This document shows, piece after piece, positions 29,301 to 36,815 of a stretch of 57,802 nt of DNA. The notes beneath the pieces were generated by a model. That model was not told the origin of the DNA and did not search any database. It saw only the letters and a list, made by a program, of their open reading frames with translations. Source of the DNA: Microcystis viridis FACHB-1342 (GTDB lineage: Bacteria; Cyanobacteriota; Cyanobacteriia; Cyanobacteriales; Microcystaceae); the NCBI RefSeq assembly GCF_014698335.1, contig NZ_JACJSV010000021.1, positions 1-57,802 on the forward strand, in the 5' to 3' direction. Both the position numbers and the translations under genes were made by a program. Positions within the stretch are counted from its first letter, which is position 1. Each line of letters begins with the position of its first letter.

Positions 29301-29402
29301 ATCATTAAATTAGTACAAAAATGCTTAGATGCCAAAGGAGTTAACTGTGAAGAATGGGAGAAAGAGATAGATGAGAGAGTAGCGGCATTGTATGGATTGT
29401 AA
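26364..29402 (+). CDS. Eco57I/type IIG-like adenine-specific DNA methylase
   Basis: The 1012-residue protein has the N6-adenine methylase motifs: SAM-binding 'VCDPACGSGAYLLGMLHELL' (from residue ~427) and catalytic NPPY at 613-616 in 'IQVANPPYVRQELI'. The ~260-residue C-terminal part, with 'LLGLLNSKSVWNYLQQKA' and 'RLKRQYVAKIPIP', looks like the TaqI-type target-recognition domain of type IIG enzymes. The N-terminal ~350 residues match no nuclease motif I can point to. Start is GTG 26364 or ATG 26376. With no separate specificity gene, it probably provides methylation and target recognition for the nuclease-helicase at 30741. Confidence 0.88.
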   Translation: MRKLMSDIELRQSVYDLLSSLRGLDALKKLFWSELNYERENQTLSRRNWPDKAVEALAEDPILLASGGEDFQVIYARLNSKQLLLNLERLVVTQLLKNHPYTLFVFSDFHQERWHFINVKYDVKQEKRQVLRRITVGPGEQLRTATERLSLLDLDNISSESPLAIQERHDEAFDVEKVTKKFFEQYRSVFEKVEQLITKTIPNADQRRLFTQKLFNRLMFIVFIQKKGWLKFNEQTDYLETLWQDYQNDNSTSDKNFYYNRLTHLFFTGLNNPQQTDIIGINNGGFLRQIIGTVPYLNGGLFEQDEDDRNPNIIVPDQAIDVILQGLFSNFNFTVTESTPLDVEVAVDPEMLGKVFEELVTGRHESGSYYTPKPIVSFMCREALKGYLSSKLTSENKEAIELFVDEYNAINLKNPEAVLETLKQVKVCDPACGSGAYLLGMLHELLDLRQCLFATKGIDYKTVYQRKLEIIETNIYGVDIDPFAVNIARLRLWLSLAVEYEGDNPPPLPNLKFKIETGDSLTAPNPQGSGMVREEFIHRFREAKAKYLRAHLGSDKQSLEQEINEVKKQIALLTHGSASVIASDKEAISKGFDWVVEFAEVLAEGGFDIQVANPPYVRQELIKDLKPTLKQVYPGVYTGTSDLYCFFYARALQLLKTGGMLAFISSNKWFRAKYGEKLRQHIADTCQVKSITDFGELPVFATAATFPMIFISQKSSKISNLPIFTQVKSLEEPYPDVLAIIKKTGQNLPKDAIKGANWLLTDSNNADILQKMEKVGITLENYINTKIYVGLKTGFNQAFWIDESQKEQLLKLDYRSQEVIKPLIVGKDVCKWYIKYQNKYLIATKIGINIYEYPAILNYLKQWEENLKQRSDQGNYWWELRACAYYSAFEQNKIIFPDISLEPRFTLDSTGAYVDMTALIIPVNDLYLLGLLNSKSVWNYLQQKAAVLGDAQKRGRIRLKRQYVAKIPIPLASESEKEPIIKLVQKCLDAKGVNCEEWEKEIDERVAALYGL

Positions 29403-29412
29403 AGGGTTAGAT

Positions 29413-29437
29413 ACCCGAATTCTTTAAGAAGTCGGGT
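29413..29437 (+). terminator. Hairpin after the methylase gene
   Basis: ACCCGA (29413-29418) and TCGGGT (29432-29437) form a stem around a loop with inner CTT/AAG pairing, followed by TTTCT. The T-run is weak. It could end or attenuate the methylase message ahead of xisI. Confidence 0.4.
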
Positions 29438-29491
29438 TTCTGAAATCATCACAGCGAATCTGTTAAAATAGAGGTAAATAAACCAGTCGTC

Positions 29492-29523
29492 AGATGAGAG
29501 AGTAGCGGCATTGTATGGATTGT
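29492..29523 (+). repeat. 32-bp duplication of the methylase 3' end
   Basis: These 32 bases repeat 29369-29400, the last codons of the methylase gene (encoding DERVAALYGL and part of the stop), 123 bp downstream. Even the reading frame to a stop (TGA here, TAA in the gene) is kept. Confidence 0.85.
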
Positions 29524-29616
29524 GAACCTTAAGATTGTTACAAGATGCTAAAATTAGGAAAACCTGCTAAAATCAGGATATGCCAGCTAGGGATATCACA
29601 GAGAGGAGATCGTAGA

Positions 29617-29943
29617 ATGGTAATCAACTACAGTGAATTAGTTAAATCCCTCATTGAAGAACAAGCTAAAATTCAGCAGTCTAGTGAAATTTCCCTAGAA
29701 ATAATCTTTGACGATCTGAGAAAACATTATTTATTAGTACAAGTTGGTTGGCATAATAATCATTGGATTTATGGATGTCTTTTACATTTAGATATTATTA
29801 ACAACAAAGTTTATATTCAACAGAACAACACAGAAATTTCGGTGGCTGAAAAGTTAGTTGAACTAGGAATTCCTAAAACAGATATTGTCATCGGATTTCA
29901 CTCTCCATTTAAACGAAAATTCACAGAATATGCCATTAATTAG
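29617..29943 (+). CDS. xisI: XisI-family protein
   Basis: The 108-residue protein matches the XisI (fdxN-element excision controlling factor) family: 'HYLLVQVGWHNNHWIYGCLL', 'DIINNKVYIQQNNTE', 'VELGIPKTDIVIGFHSPFKR'. ATG 29617 has GAGAGGAG shortly upstream, so it is preferred over the earlier in-frame ATG at 29545. XisI is usually encoded next to XisH, a nuclease-fold partner; no xisH is present here. The biochemical function is not established. It lies between the methylase and the toxin-antitoxin genes. Confidence 0.85.
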   Translation: MVINYSELVKSLIEEQAKIQQSSEISLEIIFDDLRKHYLLVQVGWHNNHWIYGCLLHLDIINNKVYIQQNNTEISVAEKLVELGIPKTDIVIGFHSPFKRKFTEYAIN

Positions 29944-29956
29944 GAGTAAAAATAAT

Positions 29957-30067
29957 ATGGAAAAAACAACTTATCAAGCATTATAATTACCGATTGAATT
30001 AATTCAGAAACCTCTCTCTATTCTAGATCGTGAAACTGCCGTCTTAGTTGAGCAAGCTTTATCCTAA
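29957..30067 (+). pseudogene. Small degenerate gene (antitoxin-like) with internal stop
   Basis: The frame reads MEKTTYQAL, a stop codon (TAA), then 'LPIELIQKPLSILDRETAVL' and ends at TAA 30065-30067. GGAG lies upstream of the ATG. One stop separates the start from an otherwise well-formed 37-codon frame, as in a recently inactivated small protein. I cannot name the family; position suggests a former toxin-antitoxin component. Confidence 0.35.
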
Positions 30068-30073
30068 ACTACT

Positions 30074-30316
30074 ATGAAAATACAAGGAATTATCAAAGGC
30101 AATACTATTGAGCTATTAGAGGATTTATCTCTTCCTAATGGCGTAAAAATTTCTCTAGAAATCCCCGATAATTTAATTTCTAAAAAAGTATCATGGGAAC
30201 AAATTGAAACCTCAATCGGAGTCTGGAAAAATCAACCAGAACTCGATGATATATTTTCTGAAATTGACCGAGAGCGCCATGCCGATCTAGGTGTGGAAAT
30301 TAAATTCGATGATTAA
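30074..30316 (+). CDS. vapB: VapB-type antitoxin
   Basis: The 80-residue acidic protein starts 'MKIQGIIKGNTIELLEDLSL', matching DUF104/AF2212-like antitoxins with a swapped beta-hairpin DNA-binding start. The C-terminal half is rich in Asp and Glu and would wrap the toxin. It lies 11 bases upstream of the PIN toxin, as expected for a VapBC pair. Confidence 0.8.
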   Translation: MKIQGIIKGNTIELLEDLSLPNGVKISLEIPDNLISKKVSWEQIETSIGVWKNQPELDDIFSEIDRERHADLGVEIKFDD

Positions 30317-30327
30317 GCCGAAAATTC

Positions 30328-30723
30328 ATGTATTTACTGGATACTAACATCTGTATTGCCATTCTCAAAGGGAATCTGACGGTCGTTTCACATTTTAGAC
30401 TTAAGTATCAGGAATCTTACCTGTCCACTTTAGTCTTAGGGGAACTATATAAAGGAGTTTATTGCTCAACTCAGTTAGAACGTAACTTAGATACATTAAC
30501 CAGATTTGCCAACCAGTTACCGATAATAGCTTTTGATGAACAAGCTGCAATCGAATTTGGCAAAATTCAATCTGAACTTAGAAAAATTGGCAAACCAACA
30601 GGACAGTTAGATGCTTTAATCGCAAGCGTTGCTCGTTCTCGGCAGGATATTTTAGTAACCGATAATACTCGTCATTTTGAAAATATTTCTAATCTAGTAA
30701 TAGAAAACTGGTTACAGCCCTAA
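30328..30723 (+). CDS. vapC: VapC-type PIN-domain ribonuclease toxin
   Basis: The 131-residue PIN domain is complete: catalytic Asp in 'MYLLDTNICIAILKG', Glu in 'LVLGELYKGVY', and Asp residues in 'GQLDALIASVA' and 'DILVTDNTRHFENI'. VapC toxins cleave tRNA or rRNA when freed from VapB. The pair sits inside the restriction-like island, 17 bases ahead of the PLD-helicase gene, and could act as an addiction element for it. Confidence 0.9.
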   Translation: MYLLDTNICIAILKGNLTVVSHFRLKYQESYLSTLVLGELYKGVYCSTQLERNLDTLTRFANQLPIIAFDEQAAIEFGKIQSELRKIGKPTGQLDALIASVARSRQDILVTDNTRHFENISNLVIENWLQP

Positions 30724-30740
30724 AATTAAAAAATTGAACT

Positions 30741-33700
30741 ATGCCTACCCACGACATCATCGACAATCGCCAGCAAAAATTAGTCGATAACATCAACCAA
30801 ATTCTTCACTCTTCAGAAGCCGCTCATTTTGCCGTCGGTTACTTCTTCCTCTCCGGCTTTACTGCGATCGCAACTCGTCTCGCCACCATCCAACAAATGC
30901 GCCTCCTGATTGGCAACACCAGCAGCAGGGAAACCATCGAACAACTAGCAGAAGGCTACCGCCGCTTAGAACTAATTAAAAACCATCTGGAAGCACAAGA
31001 ATACCCCAAACGGACAGAACGCAAGCAGATGGCAACAGAAACCGCCGACAATATTCGTTCCAGCGTCGAACTAATGGACCAAACAGATGAAGCAGAAACC
31101 TTAGTAAAAAATCTGGTTCAAATGATTGAAGAAAAACGCCTTCAGGTGCGAGTTTATACTCAAGGGCGACTCCATGCTAAAGCCTATATCTTCGACTACG
31201 GGACAATTTATAACCAGCAGGGACAACCTTTGGAACGTCAAGAAAAAGGCCTTGCTATCGTTGGTTCTTCTAACCTTACTTTATCAGGAATTTCCCACAA
31301 TACCGAACTTAATGTTATCGTTCACGGTAATGAAAATCATGCCAGTTTAACAGAATGGTTTAACCAACTTTGGCAGGAAGCAACAGAATTTGATGAAACA
31401 CTGATGCAGTCTTTAAAACAGTCTTGGGCGATGATGCCAGTACGTCCCTACGACATCTATATGAAAACTCTCTATATGCTCGTGCGCGATCGATTGACAG
31501 AAGAAACTGCCAGCGAAATGATGATAGATAACGAAATTACCGAGAAACTAGCAGACTTTCAAAAAGTAGCAGTTAACCAAGCAGTTAAACTCATCCGCGA
31601 GTATGGGGGTTGTTTCGTTTCCGATGTGGTAGGACTAGGAAAAAGCTTCATTGGTGCTGCCATTGTCAAACGCTTTGAACAAGTAGAAAAAGCCCGCCCC
31701 TTAATTATTTGTCCAGCGCCACTGGTGGAAATGTGGGAACGCTACAACGAAATTTATCAACTTAACGCCCGCGTTTTATCGATGGGATTGCTGCGGGAAG
31801 ATGAAACCAGTGGCATCAGAGTTTTATTAGAAGATTTTAAATACAAAGATCGAGATTTTATCTTAATTGATGAAAGTCATAACCTGCGGAATGCCGCAAC
31901 CCAAAGATATAAAATCGTCGAAGCCTTTTTGGCAGCCGGGAGACAATGCTGTTTCCTGACAGCAACTCCTCGCAATAAAAGTGCTTGGGATATTTACCAT
32001 CAGATTAAGCTTTTTCATCAAGATGATAAGACAGATTTTCCCATAGATCCGCCCGATCTAAAAGAGTATTTTCGATTAGTAGAGAAAGGAGAAAAACAGT
32101 TACCTGACTTGTTATCTAACATCTTGATCCGGCGCACCCGCAACCACATTTTACGCTGGTACGGCTTTGATGCCAAGACTCATAAACCCGTAGATGCAGA
32201 CAATTTCAAGGATTATTTAAACGGAAATCAACGCGCTTACGTTATTGTGGGTGGTAAGCATCAGTTTTTTCCCAAAAGAGAACTACAAACCATTGAATAT
32301 AGTATTGAAGATACCTATCAAGGACTTTACCAAGAACTGCGCCAATATTTAGGGAAATCTCGCCAACAGCAACCAGCTAACCCTCGTAAAAATGAACTTT
32401 GCTATGCTCGTTATGTTTTGGGAAATTATGTATTACCAAATAAGCGCAAACAAGAACCATTACTCAGTTTACAAACTGGGGGAGCAAATCTAAGAGGACT
32501 GATGCGAGTTCTGTTATTCAAACGCTTTGAATCTAGCGTTTATGCCTTCCAACAAACTGTTAAGAAATTACTGCAAGTCCATCAACGCTTTCGAGAAGCT
32601 TTACGCCAAGGAATTATCCCCGCCGGAGAAGAAGCTCAGGCAATTCTCTATGAGCCAAACAATGGGGAAGAACAAGACATTATCGATGCCTTGAGTCAGG
32701 CATCTGGGAAGTATGATATAGCTGATTTTGATGCCACAATATTACAGAAACATCTTGAGCATGACATCCAATTGCTAGAGAAAATTTTGCACTTAGTTGA
32801 GCCAATTACTCCAGACAAAGATGCGAAATTACAAACCCTTAAAAGCTGGTTGAATAAACCCCCGCTGCAAGATAGCAAGTGCCTCATCTTTACTCAGTAT
32901 GCTGATACCGCCTCTTACTTATATCAAAACCTCAATCCTAACGGCGATCGAGACGATCTAGAAGTCATCTACAGTGGCGATAAAGATAAGGCGCGGGTAG
33001 TGGGAAGATTTGCCCCCAAAGCCAACAAATACTATAAATTGACCCCGGGAGAGTCGGAAATCAAAACTTTAATTGCTACCGATGTTTTAGCCGAAGGTTT
33101 AAACCTACAAGATGGCAACCTGATTATTAATTATGACCTGCATTGGAATCCCGTCCGACTTATTCAAAGGTTTGGTCGGATTGATCGGATTGGCAGCGAG
33201 AATGATGTGGTTTACGGCTTTAATTTTCTCCCAGAGACGGGATTGGAGCGGAATCTAGGATTACGGCAAAAACTCAAAAACCGCATTCAAGAAATTCATG
33301 AAACCATCGGCGAGGATGCGGCAATTCTTGACCCAACGGAACAGCTTAACGAAGAGGCTATGTATGCGATTTATGAAAAAAGTAGCAGCCATCAATTAAG
33401 TTTGTTTGAAGATGAGGGAGAATTTCTCGACCTCAATGAAGCCGAAGAAATTCTCAGACAACTCCAGCGAGAAAATCCGGCTGAATACGAACGGATAGCT
33501 AACCTGCCTCATGGCATCCGAACGGCTCGCTTTTCTCTCAATAAGGGCATAATTGTCTTCTGTGAAGCTTCTTACCCTAACCGCAAAGATTGGAAGGGCT
33601 ACCAGCAATTATATTGGCTCGATGAACAGGGAGAGATCATATCAAAAGATACTGCCCGCATTTTAGGAATGCTCAAAACTAACCCAGAAGAAGCAGCACT

Positions 33701-34100
33701 GCCGCTGCCCAAAAATTACAACCAAGCAGTCATGCAAGTCAAGATTAAATTTGCCCAAGAAGTCCAGCACCGCCAATCGGAACGGGAGTACAGCCGTTCT
33801 CTGACTCAAGCACAGCGCTACATCTTGCGAGAATTGGGACTGCTGTTTAAAACCACTCAGGATGAAGAAATCCGTAAGCAGGTTAACCTATTAGAACAGG
33901 CCTTTCGCCAACCGATTACCACTGTACTGAAGCGCGAGTTAAACCTGATTAAGCGCCGTAGCCTGACAGGAGAAGCTTTGTTTAGCGAACTGAAGAAATT
34001 ATACAGCCAACATGAGATGCGGGACTGGTTAGATCGCCGTCGCTTGCAAGGTGAGGAGCAACCAATTCCCATCATTATTTGCAGTCAGGCTTTAGTTTAG
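30741..34100 (+). CDS. PLD nuclease-SF2 (Swi2/Snf2-like) helicase fusion
   Basis: The 1119-residue protein begins with a phospholipase-D nuclease domain: HxK at His145/Lys147 in 'GRLHAKAYIFD', then 'AIVGSSNLTLSGISHNTELN'. An SF2 motor follows: Walker A GLGKS (298-302), DESH box (377-380), 'FLTATPRNK', 'CLIFTQYADTASYL', 'TDVLAEGLNLQD' and 'LIQRFGRIDRIGS'. The C terminus is charged and helical. PLD nucleases with separate helicases occur in NgoAVII/CglI-type restriction systems; here both are one chain. It most likely is the ATP-driven restriction or anti-phage effector for the methylase at 26364. Its stop lies four bases before the right-hand direct repeat. Confidence 0.88.
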   Translation: MPTHDIIDNRQQKLVDNINQILHSSEAAHFAVGYFFLSGFTAIATRLATIQQMRLLIGNTSSRETIEQLAEGYRRLELIKNHLEAQEYPKRTERKQMATETADNIRSSVELMDQTDEAETLVKNLVQMIEEKRLQVRVYTQGRLHAKAYIFDYGTIYNQQGQPLERQEKGLAIVGSSNLTLSGISHNTELNVIVHGNENHASLTEWFNQLWQEATEFDETLMQSLKQSWAMMPVRPYDIYMKTLYMLVRDRLTEETASEMMIDNEITEKLADFQKVAVNQAVKLIREYGGCFVSDVVGLGKSFIGAAIVKRFEQVEKARPLIICPAPLVEMWERYNEIYQLNARVLSMGLLREDETSGIRVLLEDFKYKDRDFILIDESHNLRNAATQRYKIVEAFLAAGRQCCFLTATPRNKSAWDIYHQIKLFHQDDKTDFPIDPPDLKEYFRLVEKGEKQLPDLLSNILIRRTRNHILRWYGFDAKTHKPVDADNFKDYLNGNQRAYVIVGGKHQFFPKRELQTIEYSIEDTYQGLYQELRQYLGKSRQQQPANPRKNELCYARYVLGNYVLPNKRKQEPLLSLQTGGANLRGLMRVLLFKRFESSVYAFQQTVKKLLQVHQRFREALRQGIIPAGEEAQAILYEPNNGEEQDIIDALSQASGKYDIADFDATILQKHLEHDIQLLEKILHLVEPITPDKDAKLQTLKSWLNKPPLQDSKCLIFTQYADTASYLYQNLNPNGDRDDLEVIYSGDKDKARVVGRFAPKANKYYKLTPGESEIKTLIATDVLAEGLNLQDGNLIINYDLHWNPVRLIQRFGRIDRIGSENDVVYGFNFLPETGLERNLGLRQKLKNRIQEIHETIGEDAAILDPTEQLNEEAMYAIYEKSSSHQLSLFEDEGEFLDLNEAEEILRQLQRENPAEYERIANLPHGIRTARFSLNKGIIVFCEASYPNRKDWKGYQQLYWLDEQGEIISKDTARILGMLKTNPEEAALPLPKNYNQAVMQVKIKFAQEVQHRQSEREYSRSLTQAQRYILRELGLLFKTTQDEEIRKQVNLLEQAFRQPITTVLKRELNLIKRRSLTGEALFSELKKLYSQHEMRDWLDRRRLQGEEQPIPIIICSQALV

Positions 34101-34104
34101 AAAC

Positions 34105-34939
34105 GGCGATCGGTCAAGGTATAGAATTAAGTTATTGGTTAAAATCCCGCCCGCCTTATCTCTGCAATTGTGAGAAAAAGCTACAATTAATCAATCCTAA
34201 AATACCGGGAAAAGTCATGACAGCCCTAGACATGATCCCAGATGTCACCTATCTCCCCACAGATTTATGGAGTGATGAACCACCCTTGGAAAGTGATCTA
34301 CACCTGCAACAGATCATCATTCTCCTTAGTTGTCTAGAATTATTATGGCGCGAGAGGAGTGATTACTACGCTTCGGGAAATCTAACCATCTACTACAACG
34401 AAGAACAACTAAAAAAACGTGATTTCTGGGGTCCCGATTTTTTTGTGGTTTTAGATACCGAAAAGCGTCCCCGCAAAAGTTGGGTGGTTTGGAGAGAACA
34501 GGGTAAATATCCGGATGTAATTGTCGAGATTCTCTCCGATTCTACGGCCAATATTGACCGCAATAACAAGAAAATTCTCTATCAGAATACCTTTCGCACT
34601 CCTAATTATTTTTGGTTCGATCCTAATACTTTAGAATTGCAAGGATTTAGACTAATTGGGGGACAATATCAAGCCATTTCTCCCAATGAACAGGGTTATC
34701 TGTGGAGTGAACAGTTAGGATTATATTTAGGGATATTTGACCGGAAACTGCGTTATTTTACCGCCAATGGTCAATTAGTCCCCACTCCTCAAGAAGCTGA
34801 GTTACAGCAACGACAGGCAAAAGAACAGGCTATTTTAGAAAAAGAGCAGGCTCTTTTAGAGAAAGAAAGGGAACGACAAGCTAAGGAAAAATTGGCACAA
34901 AAATTGCGAGAATTAGGCATTGATCCCGATACAATTTAG
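34105..34939 (+). repeat. Long direct repeat, right copy (contains Uma2 gene 2)
   Basis: Nearly identical to 25228-26195 from GGCGATCGGTCAAGGTATA to the Uma2 stop, but without the family C MITE. It starts four bases after the PLD-helicase stop codon and ends 24 bases before purE. Recombination between the copies would remove about 8.9 kb, including the whole island. Confidence 0.85.
34217..34939 (+). CDS. Uma2-family (DUF820) putative nuclease, copy 2
   Basis: The 240-residue protein is near-identical to the gene at 25494 and shares 'PDVIVEILSDSTANIDRNNK'. It differs by scattered substitutions, such as GPDFF preceded by Trp instead of Cys, and by an extra 'EQAILEK' heptad in the C-terminal coiled coil. 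ATG 34217 matches the copy 1 start; the frame opens further upstream, but that part is the repeat's leader. The role is unknown beyond a PD-(D/E)XK-like fold. Confidence 0.85.
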   Translation: MTALDMIPDVTYLPTDLWSDEPPLESDLHLQQIIILLSCLELLWRERSDYYASGNLTIYYNEEQLKKRDFWGPDFFVVLDTEKRPRKSWVVWREQGKYPDVIVEILSDSTANIDRNNKKILYQNTFRTPNYFWFDPNTLELQGFRLIGGQYQAISPNEQGYLWSEQLGLYLGIFDRKLRYFTANGQLVPTPQEAELQQRQAKEQAILEKEQALLEKERERQAKEKLAQKLRELGIDPDTI

Positions 34940-34963
34940 GGGAAATATTATTTTCTAGTAACT

Positions 34964-35497
34964 ATGGTGACAGCAGCGCCCCTAGTGGGTGTAATTATGG
35001 GCAGTGATTCCGACTTACCCACCATGAAAGAAGCGATCGCAGTTTTAGAGATTTTTCAGATTAGCCACGAAGTCGCCATCGTCTCAGCCCATCGTACCCC
35101 CGAAAAAATGTTTGAATACGGCAAAAACGCTCATAAGAGGGGAATAAAAGTGATTATCGCTGGAGCGGGTGGTGCTGCCCATTTACCCGGGATGGTGGCA
35201 TCTTTAACCCCCTTACCCGTGATTGGAGTTCCCGTAGTCACGCGCACTTTACAAGGGTTAGACTCTCTCTATTCAATTGTACAGATGCCCGCAGGCATTC
35301 CCGTGGCCACGGTGGCGATCGGTAATGCCAAAAATGCCGGACTTTTAGCGGTTCAAATTCTCGCCACTGGTAATACTGATCTTTTAGAGCAAGTTATCGC
35401 CTATCGTCAATCCCTCACCGATTCCGTCCTCGAAAAACAAAGCAATCTTCAACGACTAGGCTATCAAGACTATCTAGGGCAGAGTTCACCTAAGTAG
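34964..35497 (+). CDS. purE: N5-carboxyaminoimidazole ribonucleotide mutase
   Basis: Class I PurE converts N5-CAIR to CAIR in purine synthesis. The 177-residue protein shows '[15 protein letters not shown]', '[12 protein letters not shown]', '[19 protein letters not shown]' and '[17 protein letters not shown]'. It lies just after the right-hand direct repeat, and the TPR gene follows on the same strand. Confidence 0.95.
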   Translation: MVTAAPLVGVIMGSDSDLPTMKEAIAVLEIFQISHEVAIVSAHRTPEKMFEYGKNAHKRGIKVIIAGAGGAAHLPGMVASLTPLPVIGVPVVTRTLQGLDSLYSIVQMPAGIPVATVAIGNAKNAGLLAVQILATGNTDLLEQVIAYRQSLTDSVLEKQSNLQRLGYQDYLGQSSPK

Positions 35498-35539
35498 GGT
35501 AGATTGAGAAAAGATTAAGTAACAAATTATGAAGTAATT

Positions 35540-36340
35540 ATGCGTTGGATCACCGCTTGTGTATTGAGTCTATTGCTCTTTTTTGCCCTACCCATAGCGG
35601 CTTATGCCGATAGCCCGACTATTAGCGAAGAACAGATTAGAGAAGGGGAAGTTATCGCCGAAAAAGCCCTAGAAGCCACAGAAAAAGGCGATTACGCCCA
35701 GGCCGAAAGCTATTGGACCGAATTAGTCGCCAAATTCCCCACTAACCCCGCCGTCTGGAGTAATCGCGGCAATGCCAGAGTTAGTCTCAATAAATTAGAG
35801 GATGCGATCGCTGATTTCAACCAAGCGATCGCCATTGCCCCCGATGCCCCCGATCCCTACCTCAATCGCGGCACCGCTTTAGAGGGAGAAGGCAAATATC
35901 AAGAAGCGATCGCCGATTATAATAAAGTTTTAGAACTAGATCCCAATGATGCCTTTGCCTATAACAATCGCGGCAACGCTGAGGGCGGTTTAGGGGACTG
36001 GGAAGCCGCCGTCAAAGACTATCGCCAAGCCACTCAACTAGCCCCGAATTTTGCCTGGGCGCAAGCTAATCTGGCCCTGGCCCTGTACGAATTGGGCAGA
36101 TATCCCGAAGCAGTCCAAAAAATGCGGAATATTGCCCGCAAATACCCCATGTTCCCCGATGTCAGAGCCGCCTTAAGCGCCGTTTTATGGACCCAAGGAC
36201 AACAGGGAGAAGCGGAAAGCAATTGGGTAGCCGCCGTCGGCATGGATACCCGCTATCAAGACCTCGATTGGGTAAAAAGCGTGCGCCGTTGGCCGCCGAA
36301 TATGGTTCTAGCCTTAGATAAGTTTCTTAACTTAAAGTAA
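35540..36340 (+). CDS. Exported tetratricopeptide-repeat protein
   Basis: The 266-residue protein has an N-terminal signal peptide ('CVLSLLLFFALPIAAYADS', cleavage near residue 24). Several 34-residue TPR units follow ('AVWSNRGNARVSLNKLEDAI', 'PDPYLNRGTALEGEGKYQEA', 'AFAYNNRGNAEGGLGDWEAA'). TPR arrays bind other proteins. The signal peptide suggests the thylakoid lumen or periplasm. Similar exported TPR proteins in cyanobacteria have been linked to photosystem assembly, but nothing here shows the partner. Confidence 0.85.
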   Translation: MRWITACVLSLLLFFALPIAAYADSPTISEEQIREGEVIAEKALEATEKGDYAQAESYWTELVAKFPTNPAVWSNRGNARVSLNKLEDAIADFNQAIAIAPDAPDPYLNRGTALEGEGKYQEAIADYNKVLELDPNDAFAYNNRGNAEGGLGDWEAAVKDYRQATQLAPNFAWAQANLALALYELGRYPEAVQKMRNIARKYPMFPDVRAALSAVLWTQGQQGEAESNWVAAVGMDTRYQDLDWVKSVRRWPPNMVLALDKFLNLK

Positions 36341-36353
36341 AGAATTACTAAAT

Positions 36354-36582
36354 ATGGTTGGCTGAATAAATCTAAAAACCTTGTTGGCTAAGACTTTTAG
36401 ACTTTTTGTCAATCAAAAAGTAGCAAATATGGGAGTGATCGGGGGGAAAATTCAGGGACTTTTTCCCTGAAAATTAGGTAATTGACCCCCTCAAAATCGG
36501 TAAAACCCTACACCCTACACCCCATACCCCACACCCCACACCCCACACCCTGTCCCCACGAAAAACTTTTTCAGCAGACCCT
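36354..36582. mobile_element. MITE family B, copy 3
   Basis: The 229-bp element starts ATGGTTGGCTGAATAAATCT and ends TTTTTCAGCAGACCCT; each end differs slightly from copies 1 and 2. It has the longest minisatellite (CCCTACACCCCACACC units). AAAT flanks it on both sides (36350-36353 and 36583-36586), a likely target duplication. Confidence 0.75.
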
Positions 36583-36815
36583 AAATAGTAACTTTTCTAG
36601 CAGTAGCGGGGCTGAGAGTCCAATTATCCTGAAATCAGCGACTAAAATACAATTGAGGCCTGATAGTTCCATTATCCTCGATCGAATAACCAGGCTCTGG
36701 AAAGGAAAAGGAATAGCTAGAACGGGCCGATGGCCCAATGCTATAATCCAATTACAGGGATAGATTGGACTCTATCAGTATCCGCCGCTACTGTACACCT
36801 TAAATCTTAGCCAGA
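36583..36815 (+). promoter_or_regulatory. cysH upstream region with candidate -10 box
   Basis: No gene is visible between the MITE and cysH. TATAAT at 36742-36747, just after a GGGCCGATGGCCC palindrome, is the best -10 candidate, but no convincing -35 stands at the right distance. Weak call. Confidence 0.25.

Noticed and set aside
26364-34100. BREX or DISARM assignment
   Set aside because: No PglZ, BrxC, DrmA or DrmB homologue is present; only the methylase and a PLD-helicase, so neither name is justified.
36482-36763. 93-residue open frame
   Set aside because: It mostly translates the minisatellite of a MITE (His/Pro/Thr repeats), so it is not a gene.
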